From: Candidatus Hydrogenedentota bacterium
GTDB taxonomy: Bacteria > Hydrogenedentota > Hydrogenedentia > Hydrogenedentales > CAITNO01
Direction of reading: 5' to 3'
Length of the DNA stretch: 45,294 nucleotides
Assembly: GCA_022706235.1 (NCBI GenBank)
Contig: JAKJCY010000007.1
Location: forward strand, 10,459 to 55,752
The translations under genes and the position numbers were made by a program. Every line of letters begins with the position of its first letter. The first letter of the stretch is position 1. Shown in pieces: positions 33,103-42,115 of this stretch. Below the pieces are notes generated by a model. It had not been told where the DNA came from, did no database searches, and was given only the letters and a program-made list of their open reading frames with translations.

Positions 33103-33126
33103 TTTCGTGCTCCGGGTCTGCCTTGA

Positions 33127-33948
33127 TCAGATTTCCTGTACATCCACCCATTCCACCGTGTCCAAAGGATGCCCCAGGAATTGCTCACCCATTTCCCTGA
33201 AATGGGTATGCCCGTCGGTGACCAAAAACGAAAGGGCTCCCCGCGCCGCCGGTGTGTTGACAAGTTCCGATGCCTCCAGGGTGGCTGCAACGGCCCGGGC
33301 GGTTTCCCCGGCGCTGTCCACGAGGGTTACGGCCTTTCCTGCCACCTTCGCAATCACGTCAGACAGGAGGGGGTAATGGGTGCATCCCAGCACCAACGTA
33401 TCAATTTCATTTTTCAACAGGCCACCAAGATAGGTTTCCGCAATTTCATGAATGGCCGGACCGCTGGTCCAGCCTTCCTCCGCGAACGGCACAAAAAGAG
33501 GGCATGCCTTGCTATAGACCAGGCAATCGGGGCGCAGTTGCCGTATTATTTTTTCATAACTTCCCGTACTGATGGTCCCGCGGGTGCCGATGACGCCGAC
33601 ACGTCCCGTTTGCGTATGCCGGCAGGCGGCCTTGGCGCCTGGTTCAATGACGCCGATGACCGGAATGTCCAGATTGTCGCGTAATGCGTCCAGAGCGTAT
33701 GCACTGGCGGTATTACAGGCGACAACGAGCATTTTGATGTCGCGCTGGAGCAGCAGTTTTGCGCAGGCCTTCGCATAGCGCACAACCGTCGCCCCCGATT
33801 TGGAACCGTACGGCACCCGGGCCGTGTCTCCCAGGTATACCAGGGATTCGTGGGGCAGGGCTTCTTCGATTCTACGGAATACGGTAAGGCCGCCCACCCC
33901 GGAATCAAAGATACCGATGGACGCCTGTATATTGGACCGTGTCTTCAT
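33127..33948 (-). CDS. murI: Glutamate racemase
   Basis: A 273-residue cytosolic enzyme making D-glutamate for peptidoglycan. Catalytic cysteines are C78 in VVACNTASA and C189 in LGCTHYPLL, with the substrate loop IFDSGVGGLTV at residues 13-23. The start at 33948 overlaps the stop of the upstream GerMN gene (ATGA); an upstream TTG at 33969 is less likely. The C-terminal 30 residues (DGHTHFREMGEQFLG) are the usual tail. It lies with envelope genes (amidase, deacetylase), a sensible functional grouping. Confidence 0.96.
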   Translation of the reverse strand: MKTRSNIQASIGIFDSGVGGLTVFRRIEEALPHESLVYLGDTARVPYGSKSGATVVRYAKACAKLLLQRDIKMLVVACNTASAYALDALRDNLDIPVIGVIEPGAKAACRHTQTGRVGVIGTRGTISTGSYEKIIRQLRPDCLVYSKACPLFVPFAEEGWTSGPAIHEIAETYLGGLLKNEIDTLVLGCTHYPLLSDVIAKVAGKAVTLVDSAGETARAVAATLEASELVNTPAARGALSFLVTDGHTHFREMGEQFLGHPLDTVEWVDVQEI

Positions 33949-34613
33949 TTGTATCCAGCCTGTACCCAACGCATGTCCTGTACCAGGGGAACACTCAAAT
34001 CCAGGTGCACGGGAAATATTTCTTGTACGGTGCTGCCGTCAAAGAGGAAGCGGACTTGTTTCACTTGCTGGCCGTCTTCACTCTGCAGGTCGGGCTGCAT
34101 CAAGGTATTCACAACACCAAAGGCCATTAACGCTTCCATTTCCGTGCTCCTGGGGCGGTGCAGGGCCAGGAGCGTTTCCGTGGAGAAGTCCACCAGAAGG
34201 TCGCCATTAGACTGCAGATAGACGCCGCGGACCTGGGCGTCTTCGGGCATCAACGGGAGCAGATGTTTCTGTTTCGGGCCCGCCACCAGTAACTGAAGCG
34301 CTTTCCGGCAATTTTCCACCGTTCGCGGACTGTACTCGATCACAGCGGTCTCGGCGTCAAGCACCCGCCCCGTGTCGCCCGCAAAAAACAGATCGATCTC
34401 GCGCGTGCCCAGAGACTCGGACGCATTCTGGACATTCGTGGCATCTTCCGGGAGCGTATCGGTTGCGCCTTTTATTTCAGACAGGGGATTCCGGCCTTCA
34501 CCAAGCATCTGGTTGACCAGCAGGACGAGGACCACGCATAGTATCAGTGTGGCCCACGCCCAAACCAGTAGTCCGAACCGACGTAATATGAATGTCTTCC
34601 GGGCCGCCTTCAT
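33945..34613 (-). CDS. GerMN domain protein
   Basis: A 222-residue protein. ATG 34613 follows GCAGGAG at seven bases; a GTG at 34628 is less likely. Residues 16-40 form a membrane anchor (LLVWAWATLILCVVLVLLV). From about 75 the GerMN pattern appears: EIDLFFAGDTGRVL, a central KALQLLVAGPKQKHLLPLMPEDAQVRGVYLQSNGDLLVDFS, and ALMAFGVVNTLMQ. GerMN domains are found in spore germination proteins and, in non-sporulating bacteria, in periplasmic proteins next to murein amidases. Operon neighbours murI and the amidase agree with a peptidoglycan-related role. Confidence 0.88.
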   Translation of the reverse strand: MKAARKTFILRRFGLLVWAWATLILCVVLVLLVNQMLGEGRNPLSEIKGATDTLPEDATNVQNASESLGTREIDLFFAGDTGRVLDAETAVIEYSPRTVENCRKALQLLVAGPKQKHLLPLMPEDAQVRGVYLQSNGDLLVDFSTETLLALHRPRSTEMEALMAFGVVNTLMQPDLQSEDGQQVKQVRFLFDGSTVQEIFPVHLDLSVPLVQDMRWVQAGYK

Positions 34614-34655
34614 ACTATGCTCCTGCACGTTAAAAAATTCGTTAAAACTTCGCTG

Positions 34656-35972
34656 CTATGGACCATCGGGTGTTGTGTCCTGTTTCATGGCCGATGCAAT
34701 AACCCACGCAAGATTCAATGCGACCTGTGCCTGGTATTCCTCTTCACTCAACAAGGTGGCAGCATCGATATTGCTCAGATAGGCGATTTCCATGAGGACG
34801 GCCGGGATACCGATTTCGCGCTGCAGTACCAGGGGGCAAGTCCGCACAATGACCGTGCCCAGAGCGGATTTTTCACCCAGCGCCTGTGCCAGGCGGTATC
34901 CATAGATGCCGGCTTTTTCCGCCAGCCCCTGGCGTTTCTCCCGCCGCTGCTTTTCCGCTTCGGAAGGGGACTCCTCCGAAGCCCGGGCTTCTTCATCCAT
35001 AAATATGGAGATGCCCTGGGCGCGGGGTGTTGCGGAAAAACCGGCATGCAGACTCAAGAACAGCGAACCGTCCGCTTTTTCCGCAATGGCCTGGCGGTTA
35101 CTCAAGGAAACGTCCGTATTTTCCTCCCGGGTCAATATGACGTTGATATCGGTTTCTTCTTCGAGTATGTCACGGATACGCAGGGCGATGGCGAGTACCA
35201 TGTCGCTCTCGTTCATGTTATTCCCTGCTGTGGCGCCGGTATCGTCACCTCCGTGCCCGGGATCCAGCACAATCTTTCCGCTTGCCTGAGAAAATACGGA
35301 CATGTCGAAATGACCGTCCGAAGGCGGGGCTTCGACAGCACTGACCGGGGTATCTTCCGAGGAGCCTTCCGAAGTGATGGCTTCCTCTTCTACTTCTCCG
35401 TCCTCTTCCGCGGTTTCTCCTTCTTCCTCGTTGAGCGAGGGAGTGTCAGCATCGTCCGGCGTTTCGCCAAGCGGGGTTAAAAGCGCATCTTCGAATATTT
35501 CCGGTTCTGGTTCTTCATACTCAAGGGGCGGGAGGTCCACCGGTTTCACCTCATCCGTTTGTGCCGCACGGGAAAAAGCAAGACCATAGGCTGAAGAGAA
35601 AAAGGAAGGAACATCCGAGAGCGTGATATATACTTTGTCTTTCCCACGTAGCACGGGGTGATTCAGGGAAAAGGTGTCACCGGCAAGCCGAACTATTGTA
35701 TCGTTGGCACTGAGCACCGCCGTCTTATCGCCCCAATTGGCCTGAATACGGTCCGGCTGAAGCGCGACAATGCCCCGGATTTGATTCATGATTTCATCCA
35801 GGGAAACATAGGCCCTGCTGTCCGACTGCCGCATTTCCGTGGCAACCGTTATCATGTCTGCCCCGACTTGAGCCGTAAAATAGGCCGTTTCTGCAATTGC
35901 GGGGCGGGGCATCAGACAAGATACGGCTATTACAGGAAGAAAAAAGAACCGATTATATTGAAGCAGCCTCAT
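34656..35972 (-). CDS. N-acetylmuramoyl-L-alanine amidase (Amidase_3)
   Basis: A 438-residue exported zinc amidase that cuts the bond between MurNAc and the stem peptide. Residues 1-28 are a signal peptide. Residues 30-130 form a small beta-rich domain resembling copper-amine-oxidase-like or AMIN-type targeting regions. Residues 145-215 are an acidic, low-complexity linker (rich in E, D, P and S). The catalytic domain carries the zinc ligands H240 (DPGHGG), E255 (MNESD) and H309 (LSLHAG), and the catalytic E395 (LMEIAYLSN). It heads the reverse-strand operon GerMN-murI-deacetylase-tsaD. The long acidic linker is longer than usual. Confidence 0.93.
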   Translation of the reverse strand: MRLLQYNRFFFLPVIAVSCLMPRPAIAETAYFTAQVGADMITVATEMRQSDSRAYVSLDEIMNQIRGIVALQPDRIQANWGDKTAVLSANDTIVRLAGDTFSLNHPVLRGKDKVYITLSDVPSFFSSAYGLAFSRAAQTDEVKPVDLPPLEYEEPEPEIFEDALLTPLGETPDDADTPSLNEEEGETAEEDGEVEEEAITSEGSSEDTPVSAVEAPPSDGHFDMSVFSQASGKIVLDPGHGGDDTGATAGNNMNESDMVLAIALRIRDILEEETDINVILTREENTDVSLSNRQAIAEKADGSLFLSLHAGFSATPRAQGISIFMDEEARASEESPSEAEKQRREKRQGLAEKAGIYGYRLAQALGEKSALGTVIVRTCPLVLQREIGIPAVLMEIAYLSNIDAATLLSEEEYQAQVALNLAWVIASAMKQDTTPDGP

Positions 35973-36190
35973 TCAAAGTCCACCTGTCGTTCGACATTTA
36001 GGGCTTTAAGGTAACTCGGGGGTCGTCCTGTACAGAAGTCAACCCCGACCTCGGTATTGTCCTGAAGCCCTGCCGCCTGCAAAAAAAAACATCCCAAGCG
36101 TTGGAAGATAAGTATTTCCAGCCTGCGGTATTTTATGCAGAGCCCTGTTTTAAATACAACTACATCTTTTGACTCTTGTAAGAAAAGCGC

Positions 36191-36218
36191 GCTATACATG
36201 AAACCCAAACATTGACAA
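36191..36218 (-). promoter_or_regulatory. Candidate promoter of the amidase-tsaD operon
   Basis: Read on the reverse strand, TTGTCA (36218-36213) is followed after 16 bp by TATAGC (36196-36191), about 220 bp before the amidase start. Both hexamers are close to the sigma-70 consensus. The long leader is a weakness. Confidence 0.3.
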
Positions 36219-36541
36219 GAACGCTCTTGCATGGTGGTTGTTAAAGAGACTCACGGTACCACCATCAGCCCGGTACAAGCATAACCGGAAAGGAAATAGA
36301 TTTACTCCCACAGCCCTTGGGGGAGCAAGGCAATGCTACTCCGGTTATTCATACCAAAATAGTAATGAATCCAATTTTACTCTTTCCGGGTGCCGGATGC
36401 AACTTTGCATTTCTCCGGAGAGAATACACGTTTTCGGTTGTGATTCAGGCGGAAAATGCTATTGGGTTATACCCAGACCTGAATGGTGCCCCAAACCATC
36501 TATTTTCAGGTAACGCCCCTTCCCAATGGGATGCGGTCAGA

Positions 36542-36668
36542 GGCGCCTTCCCCGGTGTGCCATGAATAGTAATCCCGGCATTTGCGACAGGACCGCGCCC
36601 CGGGGAAGGTGCGCACATTGATACGAAATTCGTTTCTTCACTTATGGTGATAGCCATTCAGTCCAACA
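36542..36668. repeat. Twin palindrome repeat element with conserved tail
   Basis: GGCGCCTTCCCCGGTGTGCC (36542-36561) and GCGCCCCGGGGAAGGTGCGC (36595-36614) flank a spacer with GTAATCCCGGCA. They are followed by CGAAATT, GGTGATAG (36646-36653) and TTCAGTCCAACA (36657-36668). It matches the tail order at 13240-13310 and the twin design at 30251-30326. Confidence 0.6.
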
Positions 36669-36784
36669 ATTCGGCACAACGGCGGATTAGGTGTGAATGA
36701 CTTCGCCGGAGACCAGGGTAGGGAAGTCCTGACGGGCTTTGTGGTAGGGAAGGATAGCGCAGGGAGGAATGTGGCGTGAGGGCA

Positions 36785-37804
36785 TTATTTCTTGGCTGCA
36801 GCCAGTTTGATGATGAGGAGTTCAAGTTGGAGGCGGGCATCACTCCCGGTGGTTCTCAAGGCGAAATGCGTCTTTGTACATAAAGCCAAAGCGTCTATCA
36901 GTCTTTTCTCTGTAAATTTTCGGGCCAGCGGCGTGACCTTGCGTTCAACGAAAGGCTTGCCGACTTTCATGGGGGTTTGGGGATGGGCGCGGTAGGCGTT
37001 TTCCAGGAGCCAGTTGATGGTGCCGATTATTTCGTCCGGGCTTTTATTCATGCCCAGCAAGTCATGAAGGGCTTCCAGGGCTGCCGTGGGATTGGATGCG
37101 GCAATGGCGTCGGTTAACGCCCATACGGTCGCTTCCGCCACGTCACCACTGGCCGCGCGGACGTGCTCATCCGTGATGGCCGTGCCGACTCCCGCATAAT
37201 TACAGACCAGGTTGATGGCGTTATGCATTTCATCCATCCGGGCGCCAACGCGGTCCATCAGCAGGGTAATGGCGCCCGTCCCAATCTTGTTGCCTTTCTC
37301 TTCCACCTGCTTCCTTATCCAGGCGCCATAGGCGGAATCGGTCAGTTGCGGGGATTCCACGACCAGGCCGTGTTGCGAGCAGGCTTTATAAAGTTGCCGT
37401 GCCTTGTTTATGGCGGGGGCCACCAGCAGCAGCGTAGCTGTATCCGGCGGATTTTCAATGAACTGGACCAAGGGTTGCAGAGGGGACCGTTTCCCTGCCG
37501 CGATGGCCATGTAGACATTCGCATTACGGACCAGGATAACGCGTCTTTCCGCAAGAAACGGCGTGGTGAGCGCCTCCTCGGCCACGATGCCAGGCGGCGT
37601 TTCTTCCGCATAAAAAATGCTGAACGCAAAATCGCGGAGCGAAGGGTCCACATATGCGGCAAGGATTTTTTCCAAGGCACGCTCCACGAGGAACGGCTCG
37701 AAATCCTCTTTGCCAAAGGGAGGCGTGCCCGGACCGAAAAGAATGGTAGACGGCAGGGGGCTGCGCCCGATGTCCTCCGTGAACTCAACAATGTTGAGAA
37801 TCAT
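36785..37804 (-). CDS. holA: DNA polymerase III subunit delta
   Basis: A 339-residue protein with the architecture of the clamp-loader delta subunit. The N-terminal ATPase-like domain begins ILFGPGTPPFGKEDF and contains RRVILVRNANVY and LLLVAPAINKARQLYK. The middle domain contains EEKGNKIGTGAITLLMDRVGARMDEMHNAINL, the strongest family segment, and the C-terminal collar has NWLLENAYRAH and LQLELLIIKLA. It opens the sliding clamp during replication. The start directly abuts the lptE stop (no gap), the same gene order lptE-holA seen in many diderm bacteria, which supports both calls. Confidence 0.9.
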   Translation of the reverse strand: MILNIVEFTEDIGRSPLPSTILFGPGTPPFGKEDFEPFLVERALEKILAAYVDPSLRDFAFSIFYAEETPPGIVAEEALTTPFLAERRVILVRNANVYMAIAAGKRSPLQPLVQFIENPPDTATLLLVAPAINKARQLYKACSQHGLVVESPQLTDSAYGAWIRKQVEEKGNKIGTGAITLLMDRVGARMDEMHNAINLVCNYAGVGTAITDEHVRAASGDVAEATVWALTDAIAASNPTAALEALHDLLGMNKSPDEIIGTINWLLENAYRAHPQTPMKVGKPFVERKVTPLARKFTEKRLIDALALCTKTHFALRTTGSDARLQLELLIIKLAAAKK

Positions 37805-38398
37805 TTACCAGGGCTCCACAACGCGGAGGTAGATGTCTGACGCCAACTGTTCGAGAGCTTCGGATGCCGCGCGGTTTTCCTCCTCTGTGGCGAAGGAGCG
37901 CACGGTTCCAAGATAGACCTCGGCATTCCCCCGCAGGCGGTCGGAGGACAATCCCGCCGCGCGGCTGTAAAAACTGGTTTCCCCGGCCATCAGGGGTTCT
38001 TCCCAGAGCACCTTACCGCTCTTGAGGTCCGTCAGGCGGACCGCTGCGGTAACGACCAGCAACGATTGGGTGGCTTCGTCGCGGGCGTCATGAGTCAGCC
38101 CTTTACGATGGAAATCGAGGATTACCCCTTCCAGAAGCAGGTCGGCCTCTTCTGGGGTAACAACCTGTAGTCGGGTGTCGGTAATGAATTTTCGGGTCAA
38201 GGCGTTGGCGAGAGGGGCCTGCAGGTCATACTCCGCCGACTCATTAAAGAAAGGGGAAACGGATATGGACTGGTACATGGGGTCCAGCGAACTTTGTGTC
38301 GTATAGCCGCACCCTGCCAGAAACAGCATCAGCCCCGTAAGTAACACCGCTTTAACGTCTGCGGCTCTGAGGAGAAATCGGCAAATATAACCTGTCAT
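37805..38398 (-). CDS. lptE: LPS-assembly lipoprotein LptE-like
   Basis: A 197-residue lipoprotein with a signal ending in LMLFLAGCGYTT (lipobox LAGC). The mature part shows the LptE pattern: SLDPMYQSISVSPFFNESAEYDLQAPLANALTRKFI, then beta strands VVTPEEADLLLEGVILDF and AAVRLTDLKSGKVLWEE. LptE plugs the LptD barrel that places lipopolysaccharide in the outer membrane. Its presence shows that the host is a diderm. It sits between a BamD-like gene and holA. Sequence similarity in this family is low, so the name rests on pattern and context. Confidence 0.85.
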   Translation of the reverse strand: MTGYICRFLLRAADVKAVLLTGLMLFLAGCGYTTQSSLDPMYQSISVSPFFNESAEYDLQAPLANALTRKFITDTRLQVVTPEEADLLLEGVILDFHRKGLTHDARDEATQSLLVVTAAVRLTDLKSGKVLWEEPLMAGETSFYSRAAGLSSDRLRGNAEVYLGTVRSFATEEENRAASEALEQLASDIYLRVVEPW

Positions 38399-38406
38399 GA
38401 CAAAGC

Positions 38407-39390
38407 CTACATCCCGCTTTCGTATTTGTCCCCGGCATGAATAACACCGCTGTTGCTTTCCAGCCAGGAAAGAGCCTCGGCGCCGGATTCCGTGTCCGGG
38501 AATTCCTTTGCCAACAATTCATAATAGAGTTTTGCCGCGGGAAATTCACGGCGGCGCTCATAGAACCGGGCCGTTTCCAATCGCTGCGCCGCGATGGACT
38601 CGCGCATTTCCGTGCGTTTTTCCTTCAATTCGGCCGCGCGACCATCCTCCGGGAACCGGGCGGCGAAATCATCGATGGCAGTCACCGCCAATTCACTCGG
38701 CGTCTGGTCGTAGGCGGGTGATAGGGCCGCGTTGTAGTAACACATGGCCAGGCCGAAGGAGGCCTCGTTCACCCAGTCGGAATCGGAATAATCTTCCACC
38801 ACGCGCCGGTATTCAAAGGCGGCGTCGATATACTGTTTCCGGGCGTAATGGCACAAACCGATTTTATATTGCGCCTCCGCCGCGGCAGGGCTGAAGGGCT
38901 GGTTGTCCACCACCATGCTGTATACGTCGGCGGCCCGTTTATAAGGCCGGTTGCGGAACAGGCGCCACTTCTTCCCCGCAAGTTGTTCCCCACGCTGGTA
39001 ATACCGGTCGCCAATGTCATATTGGTTCTCGACCGAAGCATCATAGCGGTCGGAATCCGGATAGGCCGCAATCAGTTGTTGAAATGCGGAGGAGGCTTCC
39101 ATGTAGTTTCCCTGGGCCTTCAGGATTTCTCCCCGCAGGAACTGGTTATCATCGGCCAGTTCATCGGTTCCATAATATTCAGAGAACTTCTCTGATTCTC
39201 GCAGCGCCTTCCGATAATCGCCGGAAAGCATCAGGCTGCGCGCATATTCCAACTGCAATTCAGCGGTTTCCTTGGGCATGCGTTTCAGGTTTACGAAACG
39301 TCCTGTCTGAGGGGTCCACGTCCACTGCGCCTGGACGCTTCCGGCTGCGAGAAGTGCCGCAACAGCAAAGAAACAAATCAATTGACGCAT
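38407..39390 (-). CDS. BamD-like TPR outer-membrane assembly protein
   Basis: A 327-residue exported protein. The signal peptide (MRQLICFFAVAALLAAGSVQAQ) has no lipobox cysteine. TPR-like repeats start near residue 40: ETAELQLEYARSLMLSGDYRKALRESEKF, DDNQFLRGEILKAQGNYMEASSAFQQLIAAYPDS, YKIGLCHYARKQYIDAAFEYRRVVEDYSDSDW and ARFYERRREFPAAKLYYELLAKEFPDT. The last two resemble BamD/YfiO. BamD is a lipoprotein that helps fold outer-membrane beta-barrels; the missing lipobox cysteine is unusual. It lies 8 bp upstream of lptE, so both envelope-assembly genes are co-expressed. Confidence 0.85.
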   Translation of the reverse strand: MRQLICFFAVAALLAAGSVQAQWTWTPQTGRFVNLKRMPKETAELQLEYARSLMLSGDYRKALRESEKFSEYYGTDELADDNQFLRGEILKAQGNYMEASSAFQQLIAAYPDSDRYDASVENQYDIGDRYYQRGEQLAGKKWRLFRNRPYKRAADVYSMVVDNQPFSPAAAEAQYKIGLCHYARKQYIDAAFEYRRVVEDYSDSDWVNEASFGLAMCYYNAALSPAYDQTPSELAVTAIDDFAARFPEDGRAAELKEKRTEMRESIAAQRLETARFYERRREFPAAKLYYELLAKEFPDTESGAEALSWLESNSGVIHAGDKYESGM

Positions 39391-39568
39391 CTGGAATTCT
39401 CTCCCAAAAGTAGTTTGCCCTGTCCTGTTTTGTAGTCGCCCATATCCGTACCTAAAACCTACAAGATACTAACAGGTAACGGATGCGAAAAACAAGCAAT
39501 ATACCTTATCTCGGTCCTTTTGCGCACAACGCATCGTAGGGTATTATTCACGTGCCGGCGGCAGGCCC

Positions 39569-40699
39569 TTACTGTTCGGGTGGACTGACCTCTTCCACGG
39601 GAAAACGGATCTTTTCCTTGGCGCCGTTGTGGTAAAAGTCGATTTCTACCTGGTCCCCGATAAAGAGGCCCCAGTTAATGAAGTCTATATCCAGCGGGTG
39701 TTCGACGGGCTCGCCGTTGACCGCGTAAATAATATCACCCACATCCAGCCCCTGCTTGTACGCGGGGCATGTGCGCAGGATTTCCGTTACAAGCACGCCG
39801 GCTTCAATCTGAATATTCAGGCGTTGCAGGGTTTGTGGCTGCAGGGCGCCGAGTGCCTCGCCCCGGAATCCCAACCAGGGATTGCGCCGCCGTCCATACT
39901 GGATAATCTCTTCCGCAACACGACGGGCCCGGTTGATTGGAATGGCGAATCCCAGTCCCTGGTCGCCGCCGCTCTGCGAAAACAGCATGGTATTGATGCC
40001 CACCACTTCTCCCAGCGCATTCACCAGCGGACCACCGCTGTTGCCGGGGTTGATGGCGGCATCGGTTTGAATCATACCCTGGTACAGGCGCTGCCCGCCG
40101 CCGACTTCGCGACGGACGCGCCGGTGATTTGCGGAAACGACGCCGACGCTTACGCTGGGCTGGGGATCGCTGATCATGGTGCCAAAGGGGTTTCCGATGG
40201 CAATCACCCATTCGCCTATAAACAGATTGTTGGAGTCGCCCAGGCGCGCAAAGGGAAGCGCGTGGTCGGTACGCACGCGCAGCACGGCAATATCCGTCCG
40301 CTCGTCCGCGCCGATGACTTCCACGTCCAGCGCGCTCCCATCAGACAAGGTTGCGGAAGCAATGCGGTCCGCATCTTGTATCACATGATAGTTGGTGAGA
40401 ATGTGGCCTTGTGCATCGAACAGGAAACCCGTGCCGATACCCTCCACAACGCGCCCCTGGACACGGGGTCTGCGGAAATAAAAGTCGAACATGCCCATGA
40501 AGTCGCTGGAAAAGGGGTCCGCGACCTGTTCTTCCCGGATTTCCAGCACGTTGATGGTGACCACGGAAGACTTCACCGCCTCGATGGCGGTCACAATGGC
40601 ATTTTTGCGGGATTGATCAAGGTCTGATTGCGCCTGTGCAAAAACCGCAGGCATTGCCAGGCAGCAGGCACAAAAAACCAGCATTCTTTCGGTTTTCAT
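39569..40699 (-). CDS. HtrA/DegP-like trypsin-fold serine protease with one PDZ domain
   Basis: A 376-residue periplasmic protease. A signal peptide ends near VFAQAQ. The trypsin-fold domain has H105 in LTNYHVIQDA, D136 in ERTDIAVLRV and S221 in INPGNSGGPLVN, a complete triad, with the GIGTGFLFD loop at residues 87-95. A single PDZ domain follows (GVLVTEILRTCPAYKQGLDVGDIIYAVNGEPVE), where DegP has two. Such enzymes degrade or refold damaged envelope proteins. It stands alone with a 178-bp gap before the BamD-like gene and is probably transcribed from its own promoter in the 154 bp after recR. Confidence 0.95.
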   Translation of the reverse strand: MKTERMLVFCACCLAMPAVFAQAQSDLDQSRKNAIVTAIEAVKSSVVTINVLEIREEQVADPFSSDFMGMFDFYFRRPRVQGRVVEGIGTGFLFDAQGHILTNYHVIQDADRIASATLSDGSALDVEVIGADERTDIAVLRVRTDHALPFARLGDSNNLFIGEWVIAIGNPFGTMISDPQPSVSVGVVSANHRRVRREVGGGQRLYQGMIQTDAAINPGNSGGPLVNALGEVVGINTMLFSQSGGDQGLGFAIPINRARRVAEEIIQYGRRRNPWLGFRGEALGALQPQTLQRLNIQIEAGVLVTEILRTCPAYKQGLDVGDIIYAVNGEPVEHPLDIDFINWGLFIGDQVEIDFYHNGAKEKIRFPVEEVSPPEQ

Positions 40700-40853
40700 G
40701 ACATCTCCTCTCGGGATACGTGACGCTGCATAAGGGTTATTACATTCCTGAACGCTATAAACAAAAACGATTCCATGTCATTAACAGTTAACGTCCCTGG
40801 TTTGATATAGAGGGTTGTTTGCCCTGAATAACATCCCGTTGAAGCGGATCGCA

Positions 40854-41465
40854 TCAACGCTCCCGGGAAATGACCGAACGACCGTCCAACGCCTGGGCAA
40901 GGGTAAGGTCGTCGGCATATTCAAGTCCACCGCCCATGGGAACGCCATGGGCGATCCGGGTGACCCGTACACCAAGGTCGCCAATTCGCCGCGCCAGGTA
41001 GGCCGCCGTGACTTCACCTTCCGCCGTCGCATTGGTGGCGATGATGACCTCCGTGAAGTTGTCCGAAACGATGCGTTTAAGAAGCAAATCGATGTGGAGT
41101 TCGTCCGGGCCGATACCGTCCAAAGGGTTCAGTACGCCATGCAGGACATGGTACAGGCCCCGGTAATTACCCCCCTTTTCCAATGCCATGGCGCCGGCCG
41201 GGCGTTCCACAACACAAAGGGTGCCCTTATCGCGGCGTGGGTCGGAACAAATGGCGCAGGGGGTCGTATCGGTAAGGTTGCGGCATTGCGGGCACCAGGT
41301 GATGCTTTCCCGGGCTTTGCGCACGGCATCGCTGAATTCCAAGGCATCCGCCTCGGGCAGCGTCAGCAAGTGGAGGCAGTAGCGCTCCGCGGATTTGCGG
41401 CCCACACCGGGCAGGCGGCGGAAAGCGTTTATCATACGTTCTACGGCAGGTAATTGGCTGAACAT
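40854..41465 (-). CDS. recR: Recombination mediator RecR
   Basis: A 203-residue protein that loads RecA at gaps with RecF and RecO. The N-terminal helix-hairpin-helix (RRLPGVGRKSAERYCLHL) precedes a zinc finger with C58, C61, C70 and C73 (WCPQCRNLTDTTPCAIC), a Toprim domain (GTLCVVERP), and a C-terminal ATNATAEGEVTAAYLARRI that is highly conserved. ATG 41465 is chosen to give the standard length; the open frame continues further upstream into def. It follows def by 13 bp and is not linked to dnaX and ybaB as in many bacteria. Confidence 0.97.
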   Translation of the reverse strand: MFSQLPAVERMINAFRRLPGVGRKSAERYCLHLLTLPEADALEFSDAVRKARESITWCPQCRNLTDTTPCAICSDPRRDKGTLCVVERPAGAMALEKGGNYRGLYHVLHGVLNPLDGIGPDELHIDLLLKRIVSDNFTEVIIATNATAEGEVTAAYLARRIGDLGVRVTRIAHGVPMGGGLEYADDLTLAQALDGRSVISRER

Positions 41466-41478
41466 CACGCCCTCGGTA

Positions 41479-41988
41479 TCAGGTGGTAACGGTTGAATCC
41501 TGGCGCATCCCGTTTCGCATCGCCGACCACTCCTCCAACAAAGCATTCCGCGTCAAAACATCCAACCGCTCAGGGAAAACGATTCCCTGAAGATGGTCAT
41601 ACTCATGCTGGATAATGCGCGCCAAAAAATCATGGGCTTCAATCTCGTGATGATTGCCGTCGCAGTCCTGGGCCAGGACCCGTATCCGGGTGGCCCGGGG
41701 CACGCTGGCATAGAGTCCCGGAAGGCTCAGACAGCCTTCTTCACCGTAGGCGTTACCTTCCATTTCCACAATTTCCGGGTTGATTAGGCATACCGGATCG
41801 CTTTCGGGTTCACATAAAACAAGAAGCTGCCGGCTGATGCCCACCTGCGGCGCGGCCAGGCCGACACCATCACTGTTCATCATGATTTCCACCATTTCTT
41901 CGGCGAGCCTGGCAAGTTCGGGACCAAAGTGCTCTATACGCAATGCTTTTTTGCGCAAAGGCGCGTCCGGATACAGGACAATATTCAT
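41479..41988 (-). CDS. def: Peptide deformylase
   Basis: A 169-residue metalloenzyme removing the formyl group from nascent proteins. All three motifs are present: GVGLAAPQVG (41-50), EGCLSLPG with metal ligand C86, and QHEYDHLQG with H128, E129 and H132. Length is normal. recR lies 13 bp downstream and both are probably co-transcribed. There is no fmt gene beside it, unlike the usual def-fmt pairing. Confidence 0.98.
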   Translation of the reverse strand: MNIVLYPDAPLRKKALRIEHFGPELARLAEEMVEIMMNSDGVGLAAPQVGISRQLLVLCEPESDPVCLINPEIVEMEGNAYGEEGCLSLPGLYASVPRATRIRVLAQDCDGNHHEIEAHDFLARIIQHEYDHLQGIVFPERLDVLTRNALLEEWSAMRNGMRQDSTVTT

Positions 41989-42078
41989 ATCTAATCTAAA
42001 ACTCCTTCTATACTTGTCTCTACAGGATACACCACGGGTAACACCGGACCCAAACGATACATTCCGGAGGGTTTAGCG

Positions 42079-42097
42079 GGACAGCGGACCTGTCCCC
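42079..42097. terminator. Hairpin with GGGACAG arms after the membrane protein gene
   Basis: GGGACAG (42079-42085) and CTGTCCC (42091-42097) form a 7-bp stem, 19 bp after the end of the reverse-strand membrane-protein gene. No clear T run follows on that strand, so it may equally be a REP-like sequence related to the GGGACAG repeats at 29800-29906. Confidence 0.35.
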
Positions 42098-42115
42098 TTT
42101 CCACTCCAGCCGCAA

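Larger units (their letters stand above)
35973..36784. other. Intergenic region with promoter candidate and repeats
   Basis: This 812-bp stretch lies between the end of holA and the start of the amidase. I see no credible gene; the short open frames (one at 35969-36232) lack protein character. It contains a perfect inverted repeat ATGCAACTTTGCAT (36397-36410), an ATAACCGG/CCGGTTAT pair enclosing a CTCCC/GGGAG stem, and the twin palindrome at 36542-36668. Confidence 0.6.

Noticed and set aside
35969-36232. Small reverse-strand frame upstream of the amidase
   Set aside because: Overlaps the amidase start by four bases but has no signal peptide or recognisable fold; more likely leader DNA.
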